From Symsagittifera roscoffensis (lineage: Eukaryota > Xenacoelomorpha > Acoela > Convolutidae): DNA of 64,000 bases. Both the position numbers and the translations under genes were made by a program. Each line of letters opens with the position of its first letter. The first letter of the stretch is position 1. The notes beneath the pieces are model-generated. The model did not search any database. It had not been told where the DNA came from and saw only the letters and a list, made by a program, of their open reading frames with translations. The stretch covers positions 49,484,962 to 49,548,961 of the forward strand of contig NC_087062.1 in assembly GCF_963678635.1 (NCBI RefSeq), in the 5' to 3' direction. Below are positions 64,000-64,000 of the stretch, piece by piece.

Positions 64000-64000
64000 C
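63834..64000. repeat. (ACAT)n microsatellite
   Basis: Nearly continuous ACAT/CATA tetranucleotide repeats, interrupted once by TTAGATATTAATGTATATCT, run to the end of the window. The frame of repeating MYVC it creates is not a gene. Confidence 0.95.

Overview
This window is eukaryotic, repeat-dominated DNA from an invertebrate animal. It is AT-rich with long non-coding stretches, 'TTTCAG'-type splice acceptors and short-intron signals, and its coding content consists almost entirely of retroelements (Ty3/gypsy and BEL/Pao) plus MITEs and SINE-like pieces. No bacterial-style operon is present. I cannot name the species. The SGNH/coiled-coil ORFs and K02A2.6-like Ty3 element point loosely to an ecdysozoan (nematode or arthropod), but that is recollection of families, not a search.

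Layout. (1) 1-7824, minus strand: an element-like gene set with a coiled-coil ORF, an SGNH-hydrolase-like ORF and a decayed third ORF. A 2607-bp segment carrying the first two is present twice in perfect tandem (2611-5217, 5218-7824). (2) 7831-about 7955, plus strand: the start of a RING-finger exon, cut inside its zinc-binding motif. (3) About 7956-16686, minus strand: a broken Ty3/gypsy element (gag, zinc knuckles, protease, then RT-RNase H-IN, with RT to IN N-terminus present twice). (4) 16687-20752: mostly non-coding, with a 50-bp tandem repeat, a foldback element and a hAT-type MITE with a perfect 8-bp target duplication. (5) 20753-21702: an LTR and leader. (6) 21703-28828: a second tandem copy of 14563-21702.

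(7) 27878-48943, plus strand: the main find. It is a 21-kb LTR element (about 18.9 kb without an internal 2192-bp tandem duplication) with 410/411-bp LTRs. Its order is small basic ORF, a 317-aa ORF in frame with gag, gag-protease, RT-RNase H, integrase, short membrane peptide, Pro/Ser-rich ORF, envelope-like glycoprotein, membrane-anchor/tail ORF, a 602-aa ORF of unknown family followed by a spliceosomal-type intron signature, 3' LTR. ORFs overlap or touch (ATGA stop-start), as in compact viruses. The copy is defective: an amber codon, several frame breaks, loss of RT motif A, and a broken envelope.

(8) 48944-54600: non-coding with MITE/SINE relics, a hairpin and a minisatellite. (9) About 54624-60045, plus strand: a heavily decayed BEL/Pao element. 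(10) 60241-64000: a MITE, a possible small host gene, a foldback element and an (ACAT)n microsatellite.

The four tandem duplications (2.6, 2.6, 7.1 and 2.2 kb), several with short matching bases at the joints, show that this locus grows by local duplication, or that the assembly has joined haplotypes. Read-depth and long-read spanning checks decide which.
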